Positions 26,622 through 37,162 are shown, numbered from the stretch's first letter. The stretch: DNA of 42,095 nucleotides from Bifidobacterium jacchi (GCF_009078285.1 NZ_RQSP01000001.1:32994-75088); one strand, 5' to 3'. A program made the numbers and translations. The notes: a model not told the origin generated them from the sequence alone.

Positions 26622-28319
26622 CTACTCGCGGAACGCGTTGGTGACCGGCAGTCGGCGGTCGCGACCGAACGCGAGCGCGGTGACCTTGGGTCCAAGCGGA
26701 TACTGGCGTCGCTTCCATTCGGCGCGATCGACCAGTCTCATCACCGTGTCCACGGTATGCACGTCGAAGCCGTCCGCCAGCAGATCCGCCCGACCGTGCG
26801 CATGCTCGATGTAGGCGGCCAGCACCCTGTCGAGCAGCTCGTATTCCGGCAGCGAATCTGAGTCCTTCTGCCCGGGCCGCAGTTCGGCGCTCGGCGGCTT
26901 GAGAATCGAATTGATCGGAATCATCACGCCGTCGGGCACAGGCACGCCCGCATTGCCCTCCTCGTTACCGACGATCGACAGTCCGCCGACGCCCATGCCC
27001 GCCGCGGCGGCGCGATTGCGCCAGCGGGCGAGCTCCCAGACGCGGGTCTTGAGCAGATCCTTGATCGGCGCGTAGCCGCCAACGGCGTCGCCGTAGATCG
27101 TCGAATAGCCGCAGGCGAGCTCCGACTTGTTGCCGGTGGCCACGGCGAGCAGTCCCTTCGAATTCGAATAGGCCATGACGATGACGCCGCGAATGCGCGC
27201 CTGAAGGTTCTCCGCGGCGACGCCCTCCAGCGACAGCTGGCTTTGGAAGGCATTGAACAGCGGTTCGATGGGCTGCACGTCGTAGTGCGCGCCGATGTTG
27301 GCGGCGAGATCGGCGGCATCGTCCTTCGAGCCGTCCGACGAATACATGGACGGCATGGAGATGCCGTGCACGTTCGAGCCGCCCACCGCGTCTGCGGCCA
27401 TCGCCGCGACCAGCGCCGAATCGATGCCGCCGGAAAGCCCGAGGCACACGCCGGAGAACCGGTTCTTGGCCATGTAGTCCTTGAGCCCCAGCACGCAGGC
27501 GGTGTACACCTCCTCATCCGGGTCGGGCTGGGCGGCGATCACGCCCGGCGTCTGATGCGCAGCGGACGTATCGAGATCGAAGATCCCCAGATGCTCGACG
27601 AACATCGGCGAGCGTTCCAGCAGCGTGCCGTCGGTATCCACGACGAAGCTGCCGCCGTCGAACACCAGATCGTCCTGGCCGCCCACCTGGTTGACGTAGA
27701 TCAGCGGCGCGTTCACCTCTGCCGCACGTCGGGACGCCAGATCGAGCCTCGTGTGGGTCTTGCCCTCCTCATACGGAGAGCCGTTGATCGTCAGCAGCAC
27801 GTCCACGCCTTCGCGCGCGATCCGCGCGACAGGACCGCCGTCCTGCCAGATGTCCTCGCAGATGGCCACGCCGACGCGCACGCCGTCGATGTCGAGCACG
27901 GTGGCCTTGTCGCCGGCAGCGAAGATGCGGAACTCGTCGAACACGCCGTAGTTGGGCAGAAAGTGCTTGTCGTATCCGGCCCACACCGTGCCGTCATGCA
28001 ATACGACAAGCCGGTTGCGCGGACGATCGGAGGCGTGGTCGGTGCCGACCGTGCCCACGACCACATACAGATCGCCCAGTCCGTCGGCCTCAAGCTCGGT
28101 GGCGAGCCAGTTGGCCTTGTCCCATGCGGCTCTGCGGAATGTGGCGCGCAGGGCGAGATCCTCGATCGGATATCCGGTCAGGGTCATCTCCGGGAACGCG
28201 ACCACACCGGCGCCTTGATGCGCGGCGAGTCGGGCGTATCTCATGATGCGTTCGGCGTTGCCGTCGAGGTCTCCGACGCATGTATCGATCTGGGCGAGGG
28301 CGAAACGTAACTGAGTCAT
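26622..28319 (-). CDS. nadE: Glutamine-dependent NAD+ synthetase NadE
   Basis: NadE amidates deamido-NAD to NAD, taking ammonia from glutamine. The 565-residue protein has an N-terminal nitrilase-type glutaminase domain with the Glu-Lys-Cys triad: E44 in FPEMTLTGYP, K118 in YDKHFLPNYG and C154 in VAICEDIW. A C-terminal synthetase domain follows, with the ATP loop LGLSGGIDSALVA (SGGIDS at 296-301) and GNKSELACGYSTIYGD. The frame is open upstream to 28391, but the nitrilase domain begins at MTQLRFALAQI. No Shine-Dalgarno site precedes this ATG, and a TATGAT box ends six bases before it, which suggests a leaderless mRNA. Confidence 0.95.
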   Translation of the reverse strand: MTQLRFALAQIDTCVGDLDGNAERIMRYARLAAHQGAGVVAFPEMTLTGYPIEDLALRATFRRAAWDKANWLATELEADGLGDLYVVVGTVGTDHASDRPRNRLVVLHDGTVWAGYDKHFLPNYGVFDEFRIFAAGDKATVLDIDGVRVGVAICEDIWQDGGPVARIAREGVDVLLTINGSPYEEGKTHTRLDLASRRAAEVNAPLIYVNQVGGQDDLVFDGGSFVVDTDGTLLERSPMFVEHLGIFDLDTSAAHQTPGVIAAQPDPDEEVYTACVLGLKDYMAKNRFSGVCLGLSGGIDSALVAAMAADAVGGSNVHGISMPSMYSSDGSKDDAADLAANIGAHYDVQPIEPLFNAFQSQLSLEGVAAENLQARIRGVIVMAYSNSKGLLAVATGNKSELACGYSTIYGDAVGGYAPIKDLLKTRVWELARWRNRAAAAGMGVGGLSIVGNEEGNAGVPVPDGVMIPINSILKPPSAELRPGQKDSDSLPEYELLDRVLAAYIEHAHGRADLLADGFDVHTVDTVMRLVDRAEWKRRQYPLGPKVTALAFGRDRRLPVTNAFRE

Positions 28320-28325
28320 ACCGGA

Positions 28326-28331
28326 ATCATA
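28326..28331 (-). promoter_or_regulatory. Candidate -10 box for a leaderless nadE transcript
   Basis: The minus strand reads TATGAT, then TCCGGT, then the nadE ATG. This spacing would place transcription start at or next to the start codon. No purine-rich ribosome site lies in between. A convincing -35 hexamer is not visible. Confidence 0.4.
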
Positions 28332-28395
28332 CACGCACCAGCGCGGATATGTGGGCGATGTGCGCAACAGCGTGCACAATGGCGTACCCACGCAA

Positions 28396-28450
28396 CAGGG
28401 GCCGGTCCCTCGCCACCTTGGTGATTCGGTGACGAGGAGACCGGCCCCTG
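28396..28450 (-). terminator. Terminator between galE and nadE
   Basis: A perfect 12-bp outer stem (28396-28407 with 28439-28450, arm CAGGGGCCGGTC) continues into a second ~10-bp stem (28408-28417 with 28428-28437, one mismatch). It lies 45 bases past the galE stop. Only a weak U-tract follows on the minus strand. Confidence 0.75.
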
Positions 28451-28495
28451 ATTCAGCCTTCAGCCGCGCACATCAGCGCACGCAGCGGCGTTCGC

Positions 28496-29518
28496 TCACT
28501 CGGCGTCGCGATAGCCGTTCGGGTTCTTGGTCTGCCAGTTCATCGAGGACGCGGCCATGTCGTCGATGCCCAGCTCGGCCTTCCAGCCAAGTTCGCGCTC
28601 GGCCTTGGAGGAGTCGGCGTAGCATGCGGCGATGTCGCCGGGACGACGCGGCTTGATGACGTACGGAATCGCGTGGCCGGCGGCCTTCTCGTAGGCAGCG
28701 ATGACCTGCAGCACGGAGTAGCCGTGGCCGGTGCCGAGGTTGTAGGTGAACACGCCCGGCTCGTCGATCTTGTCGACCACAGCGACGTGGCCCTTGGCGA
28801 GGTCGACGACGTGAATGTAGTCGCGCACGCCGGTGCCGTCCGGAGTGTCGTAGTCGTCGCCGAAGACCTGCACGGCCTTGAGCTCGCCGATGGCGACCTT
28901 GGCGACGTACGGGGTGAGGTTGGCGGGAATGCCCTTCGGATCCTCGCCGATCAGGCCGGACTCGTGCGCGCCGACCGGGTTGAAGTAGCGCAGGATGACG
29001 ACGGTCCACGAGTCGTCGGCGACATGCACGTCGCGCAGGATCTGCTCCTCGAACAGCTTGGTGGTGCCGTACGGGTTGGTGGTGCCGCCGGTCGGGGTCT
29101 CCTCGGTGATCGGCAGCTCCTTCGGCGTGCCGTACACGGTGGCGGACGAGGAGAAGATGACCTTCTTCACGTTGGCCTTGCGCATGGCCTTGAGCAGCAC
29201 GATGGTGGAGTTGAGGTTGTTGTCGTAGTACTCGATCGGCTTGGCGACGGACTCGCCGACCGACTTGAGGGACGCGAAGTGGATGACCCAGTCGATGTGG
29301 TTCTCGCTGAAGATCTGATCCATGAGCGCCTCGTCGCGCACGTCGCCTTCGTAGCGCTTGATCTTCTTGCCGGTGATCTGCTCGACACGGTCGAGGGACT
29401 TGGGCGAGGAGTTGCAGTAGTTGTCGACGCACACCACGTCGTAACCCTTGTTCAGCAGCTCGACATCGGTGTGGGAGCCGATGTATCCGGCACCGCCGGT
29501 GACCAGAATGGTCGTCAT
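28496..29518 (-). CDS. galE: UDP-glucose/UDP-GlcNAc 4-epimerase GalE
   Basis: GalE interconverts UDP-galactose and UDP-glucose, and in this bifidobacterial setting probably also UDP-GalNAc and UDP-GlcNAc (the LnpD role). The 340-residue short-chain dehydrogenase-type protein has the NAD loop GGAGYIGSH (8-16), the SSSATVYG segment, and the catalytic pair Y150 and K154 in NPYGTTK. Length and motifs are complete. AAGGAG is six bases before the ATG. It is the last gene of the nahK-galT-galE set, but a hairpin and a candidate promoter upstream suggest that it can be transcribed on its own. Confidence 0.95.
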   Translation of the reverse strand: MTTILVTGGAGYIGSHTDVELLNKGYDVVCVDNYCNSSPKSLDRVEQITGKKIKRYEGDVRDEALMDQIFSENHIDWVIHFASLKSVGESVAKPIEYYDNNLNSTIVLLKAMRKANVKKVIFSSSATVYGTPKELPITEETPTGGTTNPYGTTKLFEEQILRDVHVADDSWTVVILRYFNPVGAHESGLIGEDPKGIPANLTPYVAKVAIGELKAVQVFGDDYDTPDGTGVRDYIHVVDLAKGHVAVVDKIDEPGVFTYNLGTGHGYSVLQVIAAYEKAAGHAIPYVIKPRRPGDIAACYADSSKAERELGWKAELGIDDMAASSMNWQTKNPNGYRDAE

Positions 29519-29609
29519 GTTGTTCTCCTTGTGATGGTTCCACGGGCCGGCGCATCGCTCGCCTGACGCGCGCCCCGCCGCCCCTGCCTTGGCTCTTCCA
29601 TCATATCAT

Positions 29610-29639
29610 ATTCTAACAATTTCTACCAGTTTCTACCAA
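29610..29639 (-). promoter_or_regulatory. Candidate galE promoter on a 10-bp phased repeat
   Basis: On the minus strand a -35-like TTGGTA (29634-29639) and a -10-like TAGAAT (29610-29615) are separated by 18 bases. The same stretch is a three-copy 10-bp repeat on the plus strand (TTCTAACAAT, TTCTACCAGT, TTCTACCAAA at 29611-29640). It is AT-rich within GC-rich DNA and lies about 95 bases upstream of the galE start. Confidence 0.45.
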
Positions 29640-29654
29640 AATCGAACATCGGCG

Positions 29655-29668
29655 TGTTCAAGTGAACA
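29655..29668. promoter_or_regulatory. Palindrome TGTTCAAGTGAACA upstream of galE
   Basis: Perfect 6-bp arms (TGTTCA and TGAACA) flank a two-base centre. The site begins 16 bases upstream of the candidate -35 box, a usual place for a regulator site. The regulator is unknown. Confidence 0.4.
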
Positions 29669-29744
29669 TCGCTCGACGCCCCATCCCCCGTAACCCCCGT
29701 ATCCATGCATACGGAGCACAACACGCATACAGCGCATACGACGA

Positions 29745-29783
29745 GGGTCCCGCCGAGTCGTTCATCCAGACTCGACGGGACCC
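29745..29783 (-). terminator. Hairpin between galT and galE
   Basis: A 15-bp stem (29745-29759 with 29769-29783) has one imperfect pair, which is G-U on the minus-strand RNA and C-A on the plus strand. It begins 45 bases past the galT stop. No U-run follows, so it may be an attenuator or processing hairpin. Confidence 0.65.
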
Positions 29784-29827
29784 CCTATCGACTCACGGCG
29801 TCATGCGCACCGCTGATGCGCATCCGT

Positions 29828-31338
29828 TCAGGCGTTGAACCCCAGACGCTCCAGGAAGGCGAGCGTCGTCTCCTTGCGCTTGAACACCGCGGTGTTGCCG
29901 AGAATGCGTTCGCAGATGCTGCCAAGCTCATCGTGCACGGCCTCGCGGATCGCATCACGGTCGCGATTGCCGTTCAGCGCGGCTGACAGCTCGTCCCATT
30001 CGAGCGAGAACTCGGACACCTCGTCCGGCAGCGGTTCGCCGGCGGCGAGCGCGTCCTCGATCCTGCCCAGCTGGTCGATCAGACGACCGGGCAGAATGAA
30101 CAGACCCTGCGCCTCGATCAGACCGATCGGCTCCTGCTTGACGGGCCAGAACTCGGGATGGGCGTGGAAGATGCCCTCAGGGTACTCGTCGCTGACCGCG
30201 TTGTTGCGGAAGATCAGGCTCATCTCGTAACCGCGGCCGGTGATGATCGCGCTCGGCGAGAGGGCCGATTGGCGGTTGCCGTCCGCATCGTGGCTGACGA
30301 TGCCGTTCGCCTCGTCATCGTAGCCGACCCACGCCTCGCGGATGAGGTCGGACACCTCGATGATCGTGTCGCGCGACTTGGAGACCACGCGCACCGCGGT
30401 TCCCGGCCAGTCGAGGATCTCCACGACGGCATCGGGATAGGCGTCGATCGTCAGCGTGCGCCATGCCGGTGCCTTGTGCATCGGCAGCAGCTCGCCGCCG
30501 CCCTGATAGTGGTCGTGGGCGAGCACCGAGCCGCCGATGCGCGGCAGTGCGGCGTTGCAGCCGAGGAAGTAGCCGGGGAAACGGTCGACGAAGTCGAGCA
30601 GATGGCCGAACGTCGAGCGGCTCACGTGCATCGGCGTGTGCTCCTCGTTCACGCAGATGCCATGCTGGTGGAAGTAGCCGTACGGGGAGAACTGCCAGAA
30701 CCAGGGCTCGCCGCCGAGCGTCACGGGGATGGTGCGCAGCGTGCGCTTGTCGCGCCCGGCGAAGCCCTCGTTGGCATGGCAGATGGTGCATGCCGGGTAT
30801 CCGCCCGACACGGCGTTGCCGGCGGCGGCCTTCTTCATGTTCTTGAACTCGGGCTTGGCCATGTTGATGGTGACGATCAGACCGTGCGAGTCGAAACGCG
30901 GATTGCGATCGAGCACCGCGCGCTTGACGTAGGTGTTGTCGACGCAGTAGTCGTAGAACCACCGCATGGCCTCCATGCCGCCATCCGCCTTTTCGATCGA
31001 CTCGAAGCGATCGTCAAGCTGCGATGGGGTCTGCGACAGCACGCCCATGACGGCATCGGCATACGACGGGCCCTCATGCGCCTCGAACAGCCCGGCCGCG
31101 ACAGCGGCCGCGCGGAAGTTCGCCAGCAGCTCCCCCGGCGTGTTCACGTCGAGCGCCGTCTCGTCCACAACCGTGCCGGTGGGACGATAGGAGTCGAGCG
31201 AGAACATCTCGAAGATGCGATTGCGCGCCAGATCGGCGTCGCGCGGATCGAGACCGAGCCGCTTGCCGGCGAAGTCAACCAGCGCGTCGATGCTCGCATA
31301 CACCGCATCCAGTGCGGTCGCACAATCCTGCGCCGCCA

Positions 31339-31339
<1 letters not shown>
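29828..31339 (-). CDS. galT: UTP/UDP-glucose-hexose-1-phosphate uridylyltransferase, type-2 GalT (LnpC)
   Basis: This 503-residue enzyme belongs to the long Gram-positive GalT type, not the ~350-residue E. coli type. It moves uridylyl between UDP-hexoses and hexose-1-phosphates, here probably both Gal-1-P and GlcNAc/GalNAc-1-P. Motifs include PACTICHANEGFAGR, HGICVNEEHTPMHVSR, and the His-rich LAHDHYQGGGELLPMHKAP. A C-terminal domain with FHAHPEFWPVKQEPIGLIE follows. The start overlaps the nahK stop by one base (TGATG), so translation is coupled. GGAGG lies ~9 bases upstream inside nahK. Confidence 0.94.
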
Positions 31340-32720
<1,381 letters not shown>

Positions 32721-34334
32721 TCAGATCGTCTTCAGCTGCGCGGCGATCTGCACGGCCTCGACGCTCGCCTCGGCCTTGTTGCGCGTCTCCTGCCATTCGT
32801 TCGCGGGCACCGAATCGAGCACCAGACCCGCGCCCGCCTGCACACTCGCCTGATGGTCGCGCAGGAACGCGGTGCGGATGGCGATCGCCATGTCCATGTT
32901 GCCGGAGAAGTCGAAATAGCCGACCGTACCGCCGTAGATGCCGCGATCGGCCACTTCCAGCTCGTCGATGAGATCGATCGCGCGCGGCTTGGGCGCTCCG
33001 GAGAGCGTGCCCGCCGGAAACGCCGACTTGAACACGTCGAAGGCCGTCAGCGAAGGGTCCACCACACCGGTGACGGTCGAGCAGATGTGCATGATGTGGC
33101 TGAACCGCTTGATGTCCATGAGCTTGACCACTTCGACGCTGCGCGGCACGCACACCTTGCTCAGATCGTTGCGCGACAGATCCACCAGCATGATGTGCTC
33201 GCTGCGCTCCTTGGGGTCGGCGAGCAGTTCGCGGGCGAGACGCTCGTCCTCCTCGGGCGTGGCGCCACGCGGTCGGGACCCGGCGATGGGGAAGGTCAGT
33301 GCACGGCCGTCATCCACCTTGATCAGCGTCTCGGGGCTTGAGCCGATGACGTTGAAGTCGCGGCCCTGGGCGTCGGTGAGCGTCATGAAATACATGTACG
33401 GACTGGGATTGAGCGTGCGCAGCACCCGGTACACGTCGAACGGATCGGCCGGCGAATCGAGATCGAGTCGCTGGGAGATGACCGTCTGGAACACATCGCC
33501 GTCGACGATATGGCGTTTCGTCTCCTCCACCCAATGCTCGTATTCCGCCTTGGGCGTGCGGAACCGCAGCTGCGGCGTCGGCGCATCCGGATCGAGCATG
33601 CTGACGCGGGATTCGCCCTCCACCGGCGTGGCGGCGCGCCGCTGCATGTCGGCGAGTCGCGCAATCGCCTCGTCGTAGGCGGCGTCGGCGCGCGTGGGAC
33701 GGTCGTCCACATTGACCGCATTGGCGATCAGCCAGACCGAACCGGACACATGGTCGACGACGGCGATGTCGGTCGCGAGCGCCAAGGCGAGCTCCGGCTG
33801 CCCGGTCTCGTCGGGGGCGGTGGCCCTGAGCTTCGGCTCCCAATGACGGATCGCATCCCATCCGATCGAGCCGACCAGTCCGCTGGTCAGGTTCGGCAGT
33901 CCCTTGACGCGCGGCGCCTTGAGCACTCTCAGCGCCTCGTGCGCCACGTCGATCACGTCGCCATGTTCGGGAACACCAGCCGGAACACGACCGATCCAAC
34001 TGGCCTGTCCGTGATCGGAGCGCAGCTGCGCCATCGAATCGACCCCGATGAAGCTGTATCGGCTCCATGAGCCACCGTATTCCGCCGATTCGAGAATGAA
34101 GGTGCCGGTTCGCCCGCCGGCAAGCCGCTCATAGAAGCCGACCGGGGTCAGCGAGTCGGCGAGCAGACGGCGCACGATGGGAATCACTCGGAAGCCGGCA
34201 TCGGCGAGCCTGTGGAATTCCTCACGATCGGGCCAGGTGCCGCCCCAGCCGAGATGCTCGACGCTGCACTTCGCATCGTGCCTCTGCTCGCAGAGCGTAC
34301 CGCCGACCGTCTCGTCCACTGCCTTGCCTGCCAT
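32721..34334 (-). CDS. trpE: Anthranilate synthase component I TrpE
   Basis: TrpE makes anthranilate from chorismate using ammonia delivered by TrpG, the first step of tryptophan synthesis. The 537-residue protein has the tryptophan feedback site type motif ILESAEYGGSWSRYSF near the N-terminus. The chorismate-binding core follows: VIGSSPETLIKV, FPIAGSRPRGATPEED, VDLSRNDLSKV and FPAGTLSGAPKPRAID. The frame continues upstream to 34652, but AAGGGG eight bases before the ATG at 34334 and the start of similarity fix the start. It lies 142 bases downstream of hisI, across a 9-bp repeat. No trpG is in view. Confidence 0.95.
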   Translation of the reverse strand: MAGKAVDETVGGTLCEQRHDAKCSVEHLGWGGTWPDREEFHRLADAGFRVIPIVRRLLADSLTPVGFYERLAGGRTGTFILESAEYGGSWSRYSFIGVDSMAQLRSDHGQASWIGRVPAGVPEHGDVIDVAHEALRVLKAPRVKGLPNLTSGLVGSIGWDAIRHWEPKLRATAPDETGQPELALALATDIAVVDHVSGSVWLIANAVNVDDRPTRADAAYDEAIARLADMQRRAATPVEGESRVSMLDPDAPTPQLRFRTPKAEYEHWVEETKRHIVDGDVFQTVISQRLDLDSPADPFDVYRVLRTLNPSPYMYFMTLTDAQGRDFNVIGSSPETLIKVDDGRALTFPIAGSRPRGATPEEDERLARELLADPKERSEHIMLVDLSRNDLSKVCVPRSVEVVKLMDIKRFSHIMHICSTVTGVVDPSLTAFDVFKSAFPAGTLSGAPKPRAIDLIDELEVADRGIYGGTVGYFDFSGNMDMAIAIRTAFLRDHQASVQAGAGLVLDSVPANEWQETRNKAEASVEAVQIAAQLKTI

Positions 34335-34408
34335 GCATGTCCCCTTTCGTTGCTGCCCGTGCGTACGGCTCCGTCCATTCGAGCCCGCACTGCCCATCCT
34401 CGATCCCA

Positions 34409-34444
34409 TGAAGATCCTGAAGATCATGAGAATCCCGAGAATCC
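34409..34444. repeat. 9-bp tandem repeat in the hisI-trpE spacer
   Basis: Four successive 9-bp units read TGAAGATCC, TGAAGATCA, TGAGAATCC and CGAGAATCC. They lie in the 142-base spacer between hisI and trpE. Confidence 0.7.
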
Positions 34445-34476
34445 CGGACGGTGTTCCAATACATCCTATGCGATCA

Positions 34477-34986
34477 CTATGCGATCGCCGCGCCGGCCTC
34501 GTCGGGGCGGTGCCCGACCACCACCGGCAGCGGACCGCCCTGCTCGAAGCAGGAGCGTTTGCCGGTGTGGCACGCCGCGCCGACCTGATCGACCTCGACC
34601 AGCAGCGCGTCGCCGTCGCAGTCAAGCGACACCGCCTTGACGTACTGCACATGCCCCGACGTATCGCCCTTGCGCCAGTATTCCTGACGCGAACGCGACC
34701 AGAACGTCACGCGGCCGCTGGTCAGCGTGCGTCGCAGCGCCTCGTCGTTCATGTAGCCGACCATCAGCACCTCGCGCGTGTCGTACTGCTGCACCACCGC
34801 CGCGACCAGCCCCTTGTCGTCGCGCTTGAGCCGCGAAGCGATGCGCGGGTCGAGCGTGTGCGCATTGTCGTACGCAGCGGCGGCGCCCGCATCACCGGCA
34901 TCGGACCGTTCAGCGGAATCGTTCACCTTGAAATCGTTCACTACGGATTCGCTCACTTTGGATTCGTTCACGTCGGATTCCCCCAT
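34477..34986 (-). CDS. hisI: Phosphoribosyl-AMP cyclohydrolase HisI with a pentapeptide-repeat extension
   Basis: HisI opens the adenine ring of PR-AMP in histidine synthesis. The 169-residue protein has the domain [16 protein letters not shown], then [19 protein letters not shown], and the metal site region [16 protein letters not shown] followed by [10 protein letters not shown]. The first ~25 residues are not part of the family. They consist of a five-residue repeat of the form [ED][SF]-x-V-[NS], encoded by a 15-bp tandem repeat. The ATG at 34986 is supported by GAGG seven bases upstream. It lies nine bases after hisF, so the two form an operon. No HisE domain is fused. Confidence 0.94.
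   Translation of the reverse strand: MGESDVNESKVSESVVNDFKVNDSAERSDAGDAGAAAAYDNAHTLDPRIASRLKRDDKGLVAAVVQQYDTREVLMVGYMNDEALRRTLTSGRVTFWSRSRQEYWRKGDTSGHVQYVKAVSLDCDGDALLVEVDQVGAACHTGKRSCFEQGGPLPVVVGHRPDEAGAAIA
34918..34977. repeat. 15-bp tandem repeat inside hisI, four copies
   Basis: Four 15-bp units (34918-34932, 34933-34947, 34948-34962, 34963-34977) share the frame [AT]TCG[TC]TCAC at their start. On the coding strand they yield residues 4-24 as a five-residue repeat at the N-terminus of HisI. The unit length equals that of several intergenic arrays in this window. Confidence 0.85.
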
Positions 34987-34995
34987 GCCGTTGCC

Positions 34996-35766
34996 TCACC
35001 TGACCGTATATCCCGCGCCCTTGAGCGCATCCTTGACCTGACGGATGGTCACCAGACCGTAGTGGAAGATCGACGCGGCGAGCACCGCGTCGGCACCCGC
35101 CGCGATCGCCGGCGGAAAATCCGAGGCCTTGCCCGCGCCGCCCGACGCGATGACCGGAATGTTCACCTCGCGGCGCACCGCGCGGATCATCTCCAGATCG
35201 AATCCCTCCCGGGTGCCGTCCGCGTCCATCGAATTGAGTAGAATCTCGCCGGCACCCAGCTCGGCGGCTCGCCGCGCCCACCAGATCGCGTCGATGCCGG
35301 TGGATTTGCGACCACCCATCGTCGTGACCTCGAATCCGGACTGCGTATGCCGTTCGCCTCGTTCGCGCCGCGCATCAACCGACAGCACCAGCACCTGATT
35401 GCCGAAGCGTTCGGCGACCCTGCTGATCAGCGTCGGATCGTTGATGGCGGCGGTGTTGACGCCCACCTTGTCCGCGCCGCAGCGCAGCAGCGAATCCACA
35501 TCCTCGGGCGTGCGCACGCCGCCGCCGACCGTCATCGGGATGAACACCTGTTCGGCGGTGCGGCTGACCACGTTCACCATGGTCTGACGATGCGAGCTGG
35601 ATGCCGTCACGTCAAGAAAGGTCAGTTCATCGGCGCCCTGACGGTAGTACTCCCCCGCCAGTTCGACCGGATCGCCGGCGTCCTTGAGATTCTCGAAATG
35701 CACGCCTTTGACCACGCGCCCGGCATCGACGTCCAGACAGGGGATGACTCTGACGGCCAACGTCAT
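34996..35766 (-). CDS. hisF: Imidazole glycerol phosphate synthase cyclase subunit HisF
   Basis: HisF joins PRFAR with ammonia from HisH, giving imidazole glycerol phosphate for histidine and AICAR for purine synthesis. The 256-residue TIM barrel starts [21 protein letters not shown], with the catalytic Asp at D12 and the second in [10 protein letters not shown] (D131). Phosphate-binding loops are visible ([11 protein letters not shown], and [15 protein letters not shown] near the end). The frame opens earlier (35847), but GGAGG five to six bases before the ATG at 35766 and the exact family opening fix the start. It heads the hisF-hisI(-trpE) unit; hisH is not in view. Confidence 0.97.
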   Translation of the reverse strand: MTLAVRVIPCLDVDAGRVVKGVHFENLKDAGDPVELAGEYYRQGADELTFLDVTASSSHRQTMVNVVSRTAEQVFIPMTVGGGVRTPEDVDSLLRCGADKVGVNTAAINDPTLISRVAERFGNQVLVLSVDARRERGERHTQSGFEVTTMGGRKSTGIDAIWWARRAAELGAGEILLNSMDADGTREGFDLEMIRAVRREVNIPVIASGGAGKASDFPPAIAAGADAVLAASIFHYGLVTIRQVKDALKGAGYTVR

Positions 35767-36120
35767 GATCGCCTCCGATTCCGCTCGTATCGCCCGCATG
35801 CGCGGGGCCCGTATGCTCGTTCTCGCCGCATCCGCGGCAACGGACAACAGGTTAGCGTGGCCCGGTTACAGCACACGCGGGCCGTCCGCTGCATGGACCA
35901 TGCCGCCGAGACGCCGACGCACAGCGCATCCCGCCTATACTGGATATCGCGAGATCAGACATCGCGACACCGGCGGCATCGGGACGCGCCACGTGGCACG
36001 TGGCAGCCCGCCACGCGCCACGAGCCACGCACCGCGTAACAGCCCGAATCAAGCCGGTCACATCACCGTGATCACAACGCATTCACACCGCATTGGTCAC
36101 ATGACAGCGAGGAGGCCCCC
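35767..36120. other. Divergent spacer between hisF and the aldo/keto reductase
   Basis: This 354-base stretch has no supported gene. It includes a GCCACGTGGC palindrome (35988-35997) within a GCCACG-rich run (35985-36030), and GTGATCAC near 36068. Promoters for both flanking genes should lie here, but none is clear enough to place. Confidence 0.45.
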
Positions 36121-37038
36121 ATGACAGCATCAACCCAGCCAACGCAGCCCACGGCAACATCGCAGCCCGCAGCCGGCACGCAGCCCGCCCGGACAGTCGT
36201 CCAGCCGCTGCCCGCGCATCAGACGTCGATCACACTCAACAACGGCACGGTCATTCCCCAGGTGGGACTCGGCGTGTTCCGCGTGCCGGACGGCGAGACG
36301 ACCGTCAATGCCGTCACCGCCGCACTGGAGGCCGGATACCGTCACATCGACACCGCTCGCGTCTACGGCAACGAGGCGTCCGTGGGCGAGGGGCTGCGTC
36401 GCTCCGGAGTGCCGCGCGAGGAGGTGTTCATCACCACGAAGCTGTGGAACGACGACATCCGCGCGCATCGCGCCAAGGACGCGTTCAACGAGAGCCTGGA
36501 GCGTCTCGGCGTCGACTACATCGACCTGTATCTCATCCACTGGCCGGCCGACGGCTGGCAGCAGGCGTGGTCCGATCTGCAGGACATCTACGCCTCCGGT
36601 CGCGCGAAGGCGATCGGCGTGAGCAATCTGCATCAGCATCATCTCAACGATCTGCTGGCGATGGGCGGCGTCAAGCCGGCGGTCGATCAGATCGAGTCCT
36701 CGCCGCAGTTCACGAATCAGGAACTGGTCGACTTCGTCCATGGCCATCACATCGACGTCGAGGCGTGGAGCCCGCTGGGCGGCACCGGCGGCGATCTGCT
36801 TGCCTCGCCGCTGCTGGCCAGGATCGGCGAGAAGTACGCCAAGTCGGCCGCTCAGGTGGCGATCCGCTGGCATATCCAACGCGGCGTGATCGTGCTGCCC
36901 AAGTCGGTGCACGCCGACCGCATCCGTCAGAACATCGACGTGTTCGACTTCGAGCTGACCGCCGACGACATGGCGGCGATCAACACACTGAGCACCGGTC
37001 ACCGCAACAGCGCCGACCCGGACAACTTCGACTTCTGA
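36121..37038 (+). CDS. Aldo/keto reductase (2,5-diketo-D-gluconate reductase type)
   Basis: A 305-residue NADPH-dependent reductase of carbonyl compounds, with the full catalytic tetrad D77, Y82, K107 and H140 (in GYRHIDTARVYGNE, TTKLWND and YLIHWP). The core begins at ITLNNGTVIPQVGLGVFRV after a ~33-residue Thr/Gln/Pro/Ala-rich lead. The cofactor site shows VEAWSPLGGTGG and IVLPKSVHADRIRQNIDVFDF. GAGGAGG precedes the ATG at 36121. The natural substrate cannot be told from sequence. It converges with the oleate hydratase gene and shares a terminator with it. Confidence 0.92.
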   Translation: MTASTQPTQPTATSQPAAGTQPARTVVQPLPAHQTSITLNNGTVIPQVGLGVFRVPDGETTVNAVTAALEAGYRHIDTARVYGNEASVGEGLRRSGVPREEVFITTKLWNDDIRAHRAKDAFNESLERLGVDYIDLYLIHWPADGWQQAWSDLQDIYASGRAKAIGVSNLHQHHLNDLLAMGGVKPAVDQIESSPQFTNQELVDFVHGHHIDVEAWSPLGGTGGDLLASPLLARIGEKYAKSAAQVAIRWHIQRGVIVLPKSVHADRIRQNIDVFDFELTADDMAAINTLSTGHRNSADPDNFDF

Positions 37039-37121
37039 TTTCTTCGACTTCTGATTTCAGGGGGCTGAGCCGTTACGGCTCTGCCGAACCGCCACGGCTC
37101 TCTTCCCCAGTCGGATTCGCC

Positions 37122-37162
37122 GGCCCCCTCATCATCAGATCATCAGATCATCAGAGGGGGCC
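37122..37162. terminator. Bidirectional terminator with an 8-bp repeat loop
   Basis: A 9-bp GC-rich stem (37122-37130 with 37154-37162, arm GGCCCCCTC) lies between two convergent genes. Its loop is made of tandem ATCATCAG units (37131-37154), so loop length could vary by slippage. Confidence 0.65.

Noticed and set aside
34335..34476. Possible trp leader peptide and attenuator before trpE
   Set aside because: A minus frame contains isolated Trp codons but no tandem Trp codons, and there is no terminator/antiterminator pair. The 9-bp repeat explains most of the structure.
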